DNA of 64,000 bases from Bradyrhizobium sp. OK095 (lineage in GTDB: Bacteria > Pseudomonadota > Alphaproteobacteria > Rhizobiales > Xanthobacteraceae). Each line of letters opens with the position of its first letter. Within the stretch, counting starts at the first letter, position 1. A model generated the notes under the pieces. It did not search any database. It saw nothing but the letters and a program-made list of their open reading frames with translations, and was not told the origin of the DNA. The stretch spans positions 62,001-126,000 of the forward strand of contig NZ_FOBX01000007.1 in the NCBI RefSeq assembly GCF_900109945.1, read 5' to 3'. Positions 9,009-17,774 of this stretch are shown in pieces. The translations under genes and the position numbers were made by a program.

Positions 9009-9476
9009 ATGGACATGCTTGTAAAGCTCTACAGCCTCCCGAAATCCGATGAAGCCTTCGCAGCTCTAACCCGCACCGGAATCGGTATTCGGCGTTCCCT
9101 GCCCCCGGAGAAGCATAAAGTCGTTAGCTGGGTGCTGAAGCAATTCGGTCCAGGATGGGCAAGTGAGGTGGAGATTGCCTTCTCTCACCAACCTGTCGGC
9201 TGTTTTGTCGCTTACGAAAGGACTAAGTTGCTTGGCTTCGCCTGCCACGATGCAACTTGCGCAAATTTCTTCGGTCCAACAGGCGTCGATCCGTCGGCTC
9301 GAAATTGTGGAATTGGCAAAGCGCTGCTATTTGCATGTCTGGGGGCGATGAAACATCAAGGTTTTGCGTACGCTATCATCGGAGGCGTGGGGCCGACAGA
9401 GTTTTACTCGAAAGTTGTAGGAGCGATCGCCATCGAGGGGTCTGAGCCTGGCATCTACAGTGGACTGTTGTCATAG
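9009..9476 (+). CDS. GNAT-family N-acetyltransferase (cargo of segment 1)
   Basis: A 155-residue protein. The acetyl-CoA-binding motif A is clear: GVDPSARNCGIGKALLFACL (R/Q-x-x-G-x-G/A loop at about residues 97-103), followed by the beta-strand FAYAIIGGVG and a C-terminal GPTEFYSKVVGA. The substrate is unknown; it could acetylate an amino acid, a small molecule or a protein. ATG 9009 is preferred because AAGAAGGG lies about 8 bases upstream; a GTG at 9000 is the alternative. No DUF1778-type antitoxin gene is adjacent, so a TacT-like toxin is not supported. The stop codon is only 13 bp from the right junction of the inserted segment. Confidence 0.78.
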   Translation: MDMLVKLYSLPKSDEAFAALTRTGIGIRRSLPPEKHKVVSWVLKQFGPGWASEVEIAFSHQPVGCFVAYERTKLLGFACHDATCANFFGPTGVDPSARNCGIGKALLFACLGAMKHQGFAYAIIGGVGPTEFYSKVVGAIAIEGSEPGIYSGLLS

Positions 9477-9489
9477 GTGCAAATCGCTC

Positions 9490-9839
9490 AGCAGGCGCTG
9501 GCCCGCGGCGGCGGCCTGTCGGTGGCGCGCTTCGCCTTCGATCCCAATAATCCCCGCGCCCAGCTCGATGCCGCGCGCATTCTCAGCCGCCTGATGCGGC
9601 AGATGGATTTTGGCGCGGCCGAGAGGGACGGCTCGGTAATCGTCGTATTCGCCGAGACCGATTTCCGCACGGCGCACATGATCGCTCGCCGCCTCTCCGC
9701 GGTGATGCGGCACACCTCCAACGGCAAGCACGAGATGCGCAGCGATCCCGTGGTCAGCGTGGACTCGCTGTCGCCGTCGGACACGGCGCGGTCGCTGCTG
9801 GCCCGGTTGTCGGCCGACGCATCGCGCGCGGCGTCGTAG
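9490..9839 (+). pseudogene. Displaced native 3' end of the degenerate GGDEF-type gene
   Basis: This fragment encodes the same last ~116 residues as the host gene ending at 7682, from ALARGGGLSVARF to DASRAAS, and ends in TAG. It has no upstream part and no evident ribosome-binding site. It lies 13 bp from the convergent desaturase gene, the compact spacing expected of the original gene order, so I take it to be the resident 3' end left behind by the insertion. Confidence 0.8.
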
Positions 9840-9852
9840 TCATCCGCCGGCG

Positions 9853-11034
9853 CTAGCCGCCATTCGTCCCTGGTCGCGCGTTGGTCGCCAGAGCGGGCGT
9901 GGCGAGTAGAAAGCCAACGGTCTCGCTCAGGCGTTCGTAGGCACGGTCGACGATGTCGTCCAGGGATATCGTCTTGGCAAACATTCGTTGTGCTTCAGCC
10001 AGCAGCTGGTCGCGCGTCGGCATGCTCGACAGACGCAGATCGGCACGTTGCTGCAACAGCGCGATCGCGTCCCGCACCGACAATTCGGTCTCGTGGATCG
10101 ACGTCCTGATCGCAAGCGCGATGTGTTCCGGATTGAAGCGAGCGGCGAGCTGCTCGGCCGCCTGCTTGACGACGCGCGATCCCAACCGATGCTCGTTGCG
10201 CAGGACCTGACTGGGCGGCATCTTCAAATCCCGGACGATCCCGAGCCAGGACAGGGCCACCAGGATATAATAGGTGAAGTCAATCTCGTACCAGTAGAAG
10301 CCCTGCCGGGCGCTGGCCTGATAGGCGTGGTGATTGTTGTGCCACCCCTCGCCCATCGTGAAGAAAGCGAGCAGCCAGTTGTTGCGGGAATCGTCACCCG
10401 TCACATACCGCCTGCGCCCATGAACATGTGCGAGGGAGTTGATGCAGAACGTGGCGTGATACACCAGCACGGTGCTCCAGAGGAATCCGACCACGAGTCC
10501 CGACCACCCGGCGATCAGGAAACAGAGACCCGCGAGCACGAATGCCGGAAGAAGCTCCAGCCTGTGCAGCCACATCAACTCGGGATAGGCCGCCAGATCC
10601 GACACTTTCACGAGATCAGTCGCATCATGCTGCCGGTAGAAGATCCAGCCGAGATGACTGTAGACGAAGCCCTTGTGCCGGGGCGAATGCACGTCATGCG
10701 CCGTATCGGAATGAAGATGGTGATGGCGATGTTTGGCAGCCCACCAGAGCACGCTCTTCTGGGCGCTGCTCTGGGCAAGGAAGGCGAGGATGAATTGAAA
10801 CACCCGGCTGGTCGCATAAGCCCGATGCGAGAAGTACCGATGATATCCGGCGGTGACCGCAAACATGCGCAACCAGTACAGAACCGCGCAAATTGTGACG
10901 GCCTGCCACGAGATGCCCGACCAGATCGCCGCGACGCATCCTGCGTGGACCAATATGAACGGCAGAACCTGCGGATACATGACGTCGTCGTGTTCGTCGT
11001 CGTGGCTCTGGCCTGAATCGATATTGACAGACAC
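9853..11034 (-). CDS. Acyl-CoA / fatty-acid desaturase (delta-9 type)
   Basis: A 393-residue membrane di-iron desaturase with all three histidine boxes: HRYFSH, HRHHH and HNNHH. It has four hydrophobic segments in the standard arrangement and a ~110-residue C-terminal extension that is helical and polar. Such enzymes introduce a cis double bond into saturated acyl chains, which changes membrane fluidity. GTG 11034 is the best start, with GAGG seven bases upstream; the longer reading begins at a TTG (11070) inside the region just after the csp terminator. Its position directly downstream of a cold-shock gene fits low-temperature membrane adaptation, but a hairpin between them suggests independent transcription. 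Confidence 0.87.
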   Translation of the reverse strand: MSVNIDSGQSHDDEHDDVMYPQVLPFILVHAGCVAAIWSGISWQAVTICAVLYWLRMFAVTAGYHRYFSHRAYATSRVFQFILAFLAQSSAQKSVLWWAAKHRHHHLHSDTAHDVHSPRHKGFVYSHLGWIFYRQHDATDLVKVSDLAAYPELMWLHRLELLPAFVLAGLCFLIAGWSGLVVGFLWSTVLVYHATFCINSLAHVHGRRRYVTGDDSRNNWLLAFFTMGEGWHNNHHAYQASARQGFYWYEIDFTYYILVALSWLGIVRDLKMPPSQVLRNEHRLGSRVVKQAAEQLAARFNPEHIALAIRTSIHETELSVRDAIALLQQRADLRLSSMPTRDQLLAEAQRMFAKTISLDDIVDRAYERLSETVGFLLATPALATNARPGTNGG

Positions 11035-11077
11035 GCTCGCGACCTCAGCTGTCGGCGGGCCACCCCGCAATTGGTGT

Positions 11078-11111
11078 AAAAAAACCCGCGACCGGTAAAC
11101 CAGACGCGGGT
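11078..11111 (-). terminator. Rho-independent terminator of the cold-shock gene
   Basis: Read on the minus strand, a 7-bp GC stem (11105-11111 with 11084-11090) is followed by a run of seven T. It lies 65 bp after the cspA stop codon. Confidence 0.75.
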
Positions 11112-11176
11112 CGAAACAACCAGAAGCTCTGCCAGTACATCCGTGGTCAAAGCAACATAGTGCTGATTGCGGCAGC

Positions 11177-11386
11177 CTATTCGGCGCGCAGATTATCGGC
11201 AGCAGACTTGCCGGTCCGGCGGTCCGCGACGATTTCGAAGGAAACCTTCTGCCCCTCGTTGAGGGTGCTCAAACCGGCGCGTTCAACGGCGCTGATATGA
11301 ACGAAAACATCCTGGCTTCCCTGGTCCGGCTGAATGAAGCCGAAACCCTTTTGGCTGTTAAACCACTTCACAGTTCCCGTCGTCAT
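11177..11386 (-). CDS. cspA: Cold-shock protein (CspA family)
   Basis: A 69-residue single cold-shock domain. The RNA-binding motifs RNP1 (KGFGFI) and RNP2 (VFVHI) are intact, and the N-terminus TGTVKWFNSQKGFGFI is canonical. These proteins bind single-stranded RNA or DNA and act as RNA chaperones. AAGGA sits seven bases before the ATG. The ~290 bp upstream (11387-11674) have no gene and probably hold the promoter and a long leader typical of csp mRNAs. The symbol is generic because Bradyrhizobium has several paralogs. Confidence 0.93.
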   Translation of the reverse strand: MTTGTVKWFNSQKGFGFIQPDQGSQDVFVHISAVERAGLSTLNEGQKVSFEIVADRRTGKSAADNLRAE

Positions 11387-11674
11387 GGGGTCGTCCTTTA
11401 AGAAAGATATGGTTTTAGAACTGCACTCAAGAGCACAGTCGGAGAATTCGAGATCTGGAGGGAGGGTCGTCAGTCAGGCACGCTATAAGCGGCCAGGCCA
11501 AGTCGTTCGGCCGAAACTCGATCGGGCTAATATGCCTGCTGTTCGCTCATTCCGCAAGGGGCCATATGTCGCTGTTTTCGGACCCAGATACCGCCTCGAT
11601 GCCCTGGAGGTCAGGGTTTTGGCTCTGCGGGGCGGGATTTCACGCTGCGCTGCATCTGGAACCGGATGGCTCGG

Positions 11675-14600
11675 CTATGCCGCCTTCTTGCTCCCAGCGA
11701 GCTGCGCCAGTTGCCGCATGATCTCGGTGGTGCCGGCGAGGCGCTCTTCCGGCGTCTCCCAGTCCTGCAGGAACACCACCTTCATGTCGGGCCGCACCTT
11801 GGCAGCCTGGCCATGGCTCTTGATGAACGACACCAGCCGTTCGGGATCGGCGAAGGAATTGTCGCGGAAGGAGATGACGGCACCCTTCGGGCCGGCGTCG
11901 ATCTTGCCGACATTGGCCCGGCGGCAGAACGCCTTGATCGCGGCGACCTTGAACAGATAGCGCACCTCGTCCGGCAGCACGCCAAAACGGTCGCGCATCT
12001 CCGCGCCGAAATTCTCGATCTCTTCCTCGCTGTCGAGGTCGGCCAGACGCCGGTACAGCGACAGCCGCACCGAGAGGTCGCCGACGTAATCCTCGGGGAT
12101 CAGCACGGGCATGCCGATCGTGATCGACGGCGACCAGCGGTCGGCAGCGGGCTCGGAGACGCCGGCCTTGAGGTTGACAATCGCCTCCTCCAGCATCGAC
12201 TGATAGAGCTCGAAGCCGACCTCCTTGATGTGGCCGGACTGCTCCTCGCCGAGCAGATTGCCGGCGCCGCGGATGTCGAGGTCGTGCGAGGCAAGCTGGA
12301 AGCCGGCGCCGAGCGTCTCCAGCGATTGCAGCACGGTGAGCCGGCGCTCGGCTTGTGCCGTGATCTTCTGCTGCGCCGGCAGCGTGAACAGCGCATAGGC
12401 CCGCAGCTTGGAGCGGCCGACGCGGCCGCGCAACTGATAGAGCTGGGCAAGGCCGAACATGTCGGCGCGGTGCACGATCAGCGTGTTGGCGTTGGGGATA
12501 TCGAGGCCGGATTCCACGATGGTGGTGGACAGCAGGATGTCGAACTTGCCGTCGTAGAACGCGGTCATGATGTCCTCGATGACCGCGGGCGGCATCTGCC
12601 CGTGCGCGACCGCGACCTTCATCTCCGGCACGTTCTTGTCGAGGAAATCCTTGACCTCGGCGAGATCGTCGATGCGCGGCACCACGTAGAACGCCTGGCC
12701 GCCGCGATAACGCTCGCGCAGCAGTGCCTCGCGGATCATCAAGGGATCATGCGGGGCGACGAAGGTGCGGACCGCGAGGCGATCGACCGGCGGTGAAGCA
12801 ATGATCGAGAGCTCGCGGACGCCCGTCAGCGCCAATTGCAACGTGCGCGGGATCGGCGTTGCCGACAGCGTCAGCACGTGCACCTCGGCGCGGAGCGCCT
12901 TCAGCCGCTCCTTGTGAGTGACGCCAAAATGCTGCTCCTCGTCGACGATGACGAGTCCGAGGTCGCGGAACTTGATCGCCTTGCTCAGCAGCGCATGGGT
13001 GCCGACGACGATGTCGACCGAGCCGTCGGCGATCCCCTTCTTGACCTCGTTGAGCTGCTTGGTCGGAACCAGGCGCGACGCCTGCGCCACGTTCACCGGA
13101 AAGCCCTTGAAGCGCTCGGTGAAGGTCCGGTGATGCTGGCGGGCCAGCAGCGTGGTCGGCACCACGACAGCGACCTGCTTGCCTTCGAGTGCAACGGCAA
13201 AAGCCGCGCGCAACGCCACCTCGGTCTTGCCAAAACCGACGTCACCGCAGATCAACCGGTCCATCGGACGACCGAGCTCGAGATCCTTCAGGGTGGATTC
13301 GATGGCGCCGAGCTGGTCCTCGGTCTCGTCGTAGGGGAAGCGCGCGCAGAACTCGTCGTAGACGCCCTGCTGCACCGGCATTTTTGGCGCCTCGTGCAGA
13401 TGGCGCGCGGCGGCGATCTTGATCAGCTCGCCCGCGATCTCGCGGATGCGGTTCTTGAGTTTTGCCTTGCGAGTCTGCCAGCCGGAGCCACCCAGGCGAT
13501 CCAGCTCGACCGTGGTCTGGTCGGAGCCGTAGCGCGACAGCAGCTCGATGTTCTCGACCGGCAGGAAAAGTTTTGCGTCCGCGGCATAATGCAGTTCGAG
13601 GCAGTCATGCGGCGCGCCGGCAACGTCGAGCGTCTGCAAGCCGATGAAGCGGCCGATGCCGTGGTCGGCATGGACGACGATGTCACCGGCCGTGAGGCTC
13701 GTCACCTCCGAGATGAAATTGTCGAGCTTGCGGCTGGCCTTGCGCGGCCGCACCAGGCGGTCGCCAAGGATGTCCTGCTCGCTGATCAGCGCAATCTCGT
13801 CGGTCTCGAAACCGCTCTCCAGGCCGAGCACGGCAAGCATGGTCTCGTTGCGCGGGGTTGCCTGCACCGTCCGCCAGCTGTTGACGCTGGTCACGGGGGT
13901 GAGCTTGTGGTCGCGCAGCATCGAAATCATACGGTCGCGCGAGCCTTCGGTCCACAGTGCGATCACGACCTTCTTGCGGCTCGTCAGCAGCCCATGCACA
14001 TGAGCGACGACGGCCTCGAACACGTTGACCTTGCTGTCGTTGCGCTCCGGCGCGAAATCGCGGCCCTTGCGCGCGCCGGCATCGACGACATTGGCGCCAT
14101 CGGCCGGCACCGAGAACTGCGTCAACCGCGCCAGCGGGATGTCGCCAAGACGCTTGCCCCACTCCTCTTCGGTCAAATAGAGCCGGTCGGTCGGCAGCGG
14201 CTTGTAGATCGCCCCGCCTGCCCGATGCTCCAATGCATCACGCCGGGCCTCGTAATAATCCTCGATCTGCTTGAAGCGCTCGCGGACGGCGTCCTCGGCC
14301 TGCGGCTCGATCGCGACAGCTGCGCCTTGCAGATAGTCGAACAGCGTGTCCATCCGATCCTGGAACAGCGGCAGCCAGTGCTCCATGCCGGGATGGCGTC
14401 GGCCTTCGCTGACGGCCTCATACAGCGCATCGTCCCGCTCGGGCGCACCGAACTCGGCGACATAGCCCATGCGAAAGCGGCGGATGGTGTCGGTGACGAG
14501 CTGGAATTCCGAGATCGGCACGAGATTGAGCGCGCGCATGTCCACCAGCGTGCGCTGGGTCTCGGCATCGAAGGTGCGGATCGATTCAAGGCTGTCGCCG

Positions 14601-15193
14601 AAGAAATCGAAGCGGACGGGCTGTTCGAGGCCCGCGGGAAAGAGGTCGAGAATGCCGCCGCGGACGGCGTATTCGCCGGGCTCGCGGACGGTCGAGGAGC
14701 GGTTGTAGCCGTTGTGTTCGAGCCAGGCGACGATGGTGTCCATCGGCACGACGTTACCGGGCGCGACCGACAGCGCCTGCGCCGCGACAAGCTCGCGCGC
14801 GGGTACGCGCTGCACGATTGCGTTCACCGTGGTCAGCACGATCAGCGGCTTATCGCTGCCGGTGAGCGAGGCCAGCCTCGCCAGCGTCGTCAGTCGCTGG
14901 GCGAGAATGCCGCCATGCGGGGAGACGCGGTCATAGGGCTGGCAGTCCCAGGCCGGAAAGGTCAGCACCGGCAGATCCGGCGCGAAAAATTGCAGCGCGC
15001 GTTCGAGCTGCTGCATCCGCGCACCGTCGCGGCAGACCACCGCAAGGCTGACAGCCGGCTTTTTCGGCCGCGCCGCAAGGGCACGCGCCAGATCGGAGAC
15101 GACCAGGCCCTCGGCACCTTCCGCGACATTGGCAAGCGTCAGCGCGCGGCCGGGCGTGAGCAGCTCGGCCGGCGACTTCAAACCCGGTTTCAT
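11675..15193 (-). CDS. mfd: Transcription-repair coupling factor Mfd
   Basis: At 1172 residues this is full length for Mfd. It displaces RNA polymerase stalled at DNA lesions and recruits UvrA. Seen in order: the N-terminal UvrB-like module, the RNA-polymerase-interaction/Tudor region, and the RecG-like superfamily 2 motor. The motor has Walker A GDVGFGKTEVALRAAF, DEEQHFGVTHKERLKAL, the SATPIPRTLQLAL motif and the TRG element region IRGAGNLLGEEQSGHIKEVGF. The C-terminal D7 domain follows. The start ATG overlaps the sdhE stop codon as ATGA, which indicates translational coupling. The operon order sdhE-mfd next to divergent recG is common in Rhizobiales. Confidence 0.97.
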   Translation of the reverse strand: MKPGLKSPAELLTPGRALTLANVAEGAEGLVVSDLARALAARPKKPAVSLAVVCRDGARMQQLERALQFFAPDLPVLTFPAWDCQPYDRVSPHGGILAQRLTTLARLASLTGSDKPLIVLTTVNAIVQRVPARELVAAQALSVAPGNVVPMDTIVAWLEHNGYNRSSTVREPGEYAVRGGILDLFPAGLEQPVRFDFFGDSLESIRTFDAETQRTLVDMRALNLVPISEFQLVTDTIRRFRMGYVAEFGAPERDDALYEAVSEGRRHPGMEHWLPLFQDRMDTLFDYLQGAAVAIEPQAEDAVRERFKQIEDYYEARRDALEHRAGGAIYKPLPTDRLYLTEEEWGKRLGDIPLARLTQFSVPADGANVVDAGARKGRDFAPERNDSKVNVFEAVVAHVHGLLTSRKKVVIALWTEGSRDRMISMLRDHKLTPVTSVNSWRTVQATPRNETMLAVLGLESGFETDEIALISEQDILGDRLVRPRKASRKLDNFISEVTSLTAGDIVVHADHGIGRFIGLQTLDVAGAPHDCLELHYAADAKLFLPVENIELLSRYGSDQTTVELDRLGGSGWQTRKAKLKNRIREIAGELIKIAAARHLHEAPKMPVQQGVYDEFCARFPYDETEDQLGAIESTLKDLELGRPMDRLICGDVGFGKTEVALRAAFAVALEGKQVAVVVPTTLLARQHHRTFTERFKGFPVNVAQASRLVPTKQLNEVKKGIADGSVDIVVGTHALLSKAIKFRDLGLVIVDEEQHFGVTHKERLKALRAEVHVLTLSATPIPRTLQLALTGVRELSIIASPPVDRLAVRTFVAPHDPLMIREALLRERYRGGQAFYVVPRIDDLAEVKDFLDKNVPEMKVAVAHGQMPPAVIEDIMTAFYDGKFDILLSTTIVESGLDIPNANTLIVHRADMFGLAQLYQLRGRVGRSKLRAYALFTLPAQQKITAQAERRLTVLQSLETLGAGFQLASHDLDIRGAGNLLGEEQSGHIKEVGFELYQSMLEEAIVNLKAGVSEPAADRWSPSITIGMPVLIPEDYVGDLSVRLSLYRRLADLDSEEEIENFGAEMRDRFGVLPDEVRYLFKVAAIKAFCRRANVGKIDAGPKGAVISFRDNSFADPERLVSFIKSHGQAAKVRPDMKVVFLQDWETPEERLAGTTEIMRQLAQLAGSKKAA

Positions 15194-15480
15194 AAATTGC
15201 CGTCCGTAATCGGGAACGCCTTGATGCGGGCAAACAGTGCGCCGGTGACATCAGGTGGCAACAGCTTGTCACCAATGATGGCAGCATAGAGGTCCGGATC
15301 GGGCTCTTCGAGCAGGGTCTCGAGCTCGGTCAGCTCGTCATCCGACAGATTGCCGATCTCGGCATCGGCGAAACGGCCGAGGATCAGGTCCATTTCGCGC
15401 GTGCCGCGGTGCCAGCAGCGGAACAGCAGCCGCTTGCGGCGGTCGTCCAGCCCGTTGCTCGAACGTGTCGTTCCCGTCAT
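15190..15480 (-). CDS. sdhE: SdhE / FAD assembly factor (Sdh5, CptB family)
   Basis: A 96-residue protein with the SdhE core: RRKRLLFRCWHRGTREMDLILG, which contains the RGxxE motif needed for flavinylation. Conserved acidic helices LSDDELTELETLLEEPDPDLY follow in the second half. The family promotes covalent FAD attachment to SdhA of succinate dehydrogenase. It starts 185 bp from the divergent recG start and overlaps mfd by 4 bp. Confidence 0.9.
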   Translation of the reverse strand: MTGTTRSSNGLDDRRKRLLFRCWHRGTREMDLILGRFADAEIGNLSDDELTELETLLEEPDPDLYAAIIGDKLLPPDVTGALFARIKAFPITDGNL

Positions 15481-15604
15481 GTCTCAGATCCAGTCAAACG
15501 CCGAAAGCCCGGGCGTGCCGGGCGGGGGTGATATAGCCATTGGAACGGCCGGTGTCAGCCCTCGATTTGGCATGGCCCGATACCCGCGTGCGGGCACGAA
15601 AAAA

Positions 15605-15645
15605 GCCGTGGATGCCCGGCAGAAAGCCGGGCATGACGGGGCGAA
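15605..15645. repeat. Short palindromic intergenic repeat (Bradyrhizobium-type)
   Basis: A hairpin with stem 15612-15620 pairing 15626-15634 (ATGCCCGGC/GCCGGGCAT) sits between sdhE and recG, close before the recG start. Its sequence, including the flanking GTGG and GACGGG, matches the small 'tcatgcccggg...cccgggcat' palindromes scattered between genes in Bradyrhizobium. This is recall, not a search. Confidence 0.6.
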
Positions 15646-15665
15646 ACGATCCTAGATTCGCATCC

Positions 15666-17774
15666 ATGCGCCCGAGCCTCCTCAATCCGCTGTTTGCTCC
15701 CGTGACCAGCCTGCCCGGCGTCGGTCCGAAGCAGGACAAGCTGTTGCAATATCTGCTCAGCCGCAACGAGACGCCGCGGCTGGTCGATCTGTTGCTGCAT
15801 CTGCCGAGCCAGGTCATCGACCGCCGTGCCAGGCCAAAGATCCGCGACGCGGTCCAGGGAACCATGGTGACGCTGGAGGTCACCGTCGATCGCCATCGCC
15901 CGCCCCCGCCGCGCAATTCGCGTGCGCCATATCTGGTCTATGCCAGCGACGATACCGGCGACGTGGTGCTGACGTTCTTTCGTGCCAAGCCGGGCTATGT
16001 CGAGAAGCTGCTGCCGATGGGCGAGAAGCGTTACGTCTCCGGCACGCTCCAGACGTATGACGGCATTCCCCAGATCGTGCATCCCGACCGCGTGCTGGAC
16101 GAGGAGGCGATCTCAAAGCTCTCCGGCATCGATCCCGTTTATCCGCTGACGGAAGGCCTGGCACTCGGCTCGCTCCGCCGCGCGGTCTCGCAGGCACTCC
16201 TGAAGCTGCCGGCGTTGCCGGAATGGATCAGCCCGGAGGTGATGCGGCGCTGCAATTTTCCGCCGATTGCTGAGGCGCTCAATCGCGTGCATCAGCCGGT
16301 CGAGCTGACGGACATTCTGCCCGAAAAACCGTTCTGGTCGCGTCTCGCCTTCGACGAGCTGCTCGCCGGCCAGCTCGCACTCGCCCTGATCCGCGCGCAG
16401 CTGCGCCGTCCGGCCGGCGTGCGCAACGCCGGCGACGGGCATCTGCGCAACAAGATCATCGACGCCCTGCCCTATGCGCTGACGTCATCCCAGCGCGACG
16501 CTGCCGCCGCGATCGCCAGCGATCTGCAACAACCTGTGCGCATGCTGCGCCTGCTCCAGGGCGACGTCGGCTCCGGCAAGACCGTGGTGGCGCTGCTCGC
16601 TGCTGCCGCCGTCACTGAGGCCGGCAAGCAGGCCGCGCTGATGGCCCCGACCGAAATCCTGGCGCGCCAGCATATCAAGACCATCGCGCCGCTCGCCGAG
16701 CGTGCCGGCATGCGGGTCGCGATCCTCACCGGCCGGGAAAAGGGTAAGGAGCGGCGCGAGCTGTTGGCGCAACTCGAAGCCGGCGAGATCAATCTCCTCG
16801 TCGGCACCCATGCGCTGATCCAGGACGATGTGATTTTTCGCAATCTCGCGCTCGCCATCGTCGACGAGCAGCACCGCTTTGGCGTGCGCGAGCGCCTTGC
16901 GCTGACGTCCAAGGGCGAAGCCGTCGACGTGCTGGTGCTGAGCGCGACGCCGATTCCGCGAACGCTGGTGCTGACCTATTTCGGCGACATGGATATCTCC
17001 GAGCTCCGCGAAAAGCCCGCGGGTCGCCAGCCGATCGAAACCCGCACCATCTCGATGAGCCGGCTCGGAGAGGTCACCGACAGCATCGGCCGCGCCTTGG
17101 AGGCAGGCAAGCTGGTCTACTGGATCTGCCCGCTGGTCGAGGAATCCGAGGCCGAGGGCACCGAGCACCTGACCAACGCGACCAAGCGTTTCGAGAGCCT
17201 GCAAAAACGTTTTGGCGACCGCGTCGGCCTCGTTCACGGCCAGATGAAGGGCACCGAGAAGGACCGCGTGATGGGCCAGTTCGCCGCCCACGAGATCGGG
17301 CTGCTGGTCGCCACCACCGTGGTCGAGGTCGGCGTCGACGTGCCGGCCGCGACCATCATGGTGATCGAGAACGCCGAACGCTTTGGCCTCGCCCAGCTGC
17401 ACCAATTGCGCGGCCGAATCGGGCGCGGCTCGGAGGCCTCGACCTGCCTCCTGCTCTACTCGGAGCCGCTTGGCGAGATGTCGAAAGCGCGGCTGAAGGT
17501 GATCCGCGAGACCACCGACGGTTTTCGCATCGCCGAGGAGGATCTGAAGCTGCGCGGCGAAGGCGACGTGCTGGGTGTGCGCCAGAGCGGCTTGCCCGGC
17601 TACCGCATCGCGCGCCCGGAAGTCCATGACCAGCTCATCACCCAGGCCCGCGACGAGGCGCTGCGCATCCTCAAGGACGACCCGAAGCTGAAGGGCGAGC
17701 GCGGCGAGGCGCTGCGGTGCCTGCTGTATCTCTACGAGCGGGACGAGGCGATCCCGCTGATCGGGGCGGGTTGA
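15666..17774 (+). CDS. recG: ATP-dependent DNA helicase RecG
   Basis: The 702-residue product begins MRPSLLNPLFAPVTSLPGVGPK, which is the RecG wedge-domain start. RecG reverses stalled replication forks and processes branched recombination intermediates. Visible motifs are the OB-fold wedge (RDAVQGTMVTLEVTVDRHR), Walker A LLQGDVGSGKTVVALLAA, APTEILARQH, LLVGTHALIQDDV, DEQHRFGVRERLAL (DEQH box), LSATPIPRTL, VHGQMKGTEKDRVM, TTVVEVGVDVP and QLHQLRGRIGRG. ATG 15666 is chosen because an upstream in-frame ATG (15540) would add a non-family leader crossing a palindromic repeat. The last 308 bp are duplicated at 19085-19392, so the present C-terminus was probably supplied by inserted segment 2. Confidence 0.96.
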   Translation: MRPSLLNPLFAPVTSLPGVGPKQDKLLQYLLSRNETPRLVDLLLHLPSQVIDRRARPKIRDAVQGTMVTLEVTVDRHRPPPPRNSRAPYLVYASDDTGDVVLTFFRAKPGYVEKLLPMGEKRYVSGTLQTYDGIPQIVHPDRVLDEEAISKLSGIDPVYPLTEGLALGSLRRAVSQALLKLPALPEWISPEVMRRCNFPPIAEALNRVHQPVELTDILPEKPFWSRLAFDELLAGQLALALIRAQLRRPAGVRNAGDGHLRNKIIDALPYALTSSQRDAAAAIASDLQQPVRMLRLLQGDVGSGKTVVALLAAAAVTEAGKQAALMAPTEILARQHIKTIAPLAERAGMRVAILTGREKGKERRELLAQLEAGEINLLVGTHALIQDDVIFRNLALAIVDEQHRFGVRERLALTSKGEAVDVLVLSATPIPRTLVLTYFGDMDISELREKPAGRQPIETRTISMSRLGEVTDSIGRALEAGKLVYWICPLVEESEAEGTEHLTNATKRFESLQKRFGDRVGLVHGQMKGTEKDRVMGQFAAHEIGLLVATTVVEVGVDVPAATIMVIENAERFGLAQLHQLRGRIGRGSEASTCLLLYSEPLGEMSKARLKVIRETTDGFRIAEEDLKLRGEGDVLGVRQSGLPGYRIARPEVHDQLITQARDEALRILKDDPKLKGERGEALRCLLYLYERDEAIPLIGAG

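Larger units (their letters stand above)
7333..9489 (+). mobile_element. Inserted segment 1: alternative gene 3' end plus two cargo genes (2157 bp)
   Basis: Bases 7333-7678 and 9490-9835 align without gaps over 346 bp at a constant offset of 2157. I count five differences, all at silent positions. The last codon and stop also differ (TCC TGA against TCG TAG) while coding the same residue. Between the copies lie an AT-richer minus-strand gene and a plus-strand GNAT gene. Bases just left of 9490 do not match the host gene, so 9489/9490 is the right junction. The left junction lies at or before 7333 within the host gene. No integrase, inverted terminal repeat or short target-site duplication is visible. 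Displaced-tail identity, silent differences and native context downstream support insertion of DNA that brought its own gene end. Confidence 0.78.

Noticed and set aside
9009..9476. GNAT gene as a TacT-like toxin
   Set aside because: There is no adjacent DUF1778-type antitoxin, and motifs fit the broad GNAT family only.
7333..9839. Simple tandem duplication of a gene end as explanation of insert 1
   Set aside because: The two tails differ only at silent positions including the stop, and AT-rich unrelated genes lie between them, which points to import of a diverged gene end.
12836..15289. Very long open frame on the strand opposite mfd (817 codons)
   Set aside because: It lies wholly antisense to mfd, has no family motifs and follows from the GC-rich codon pattern.
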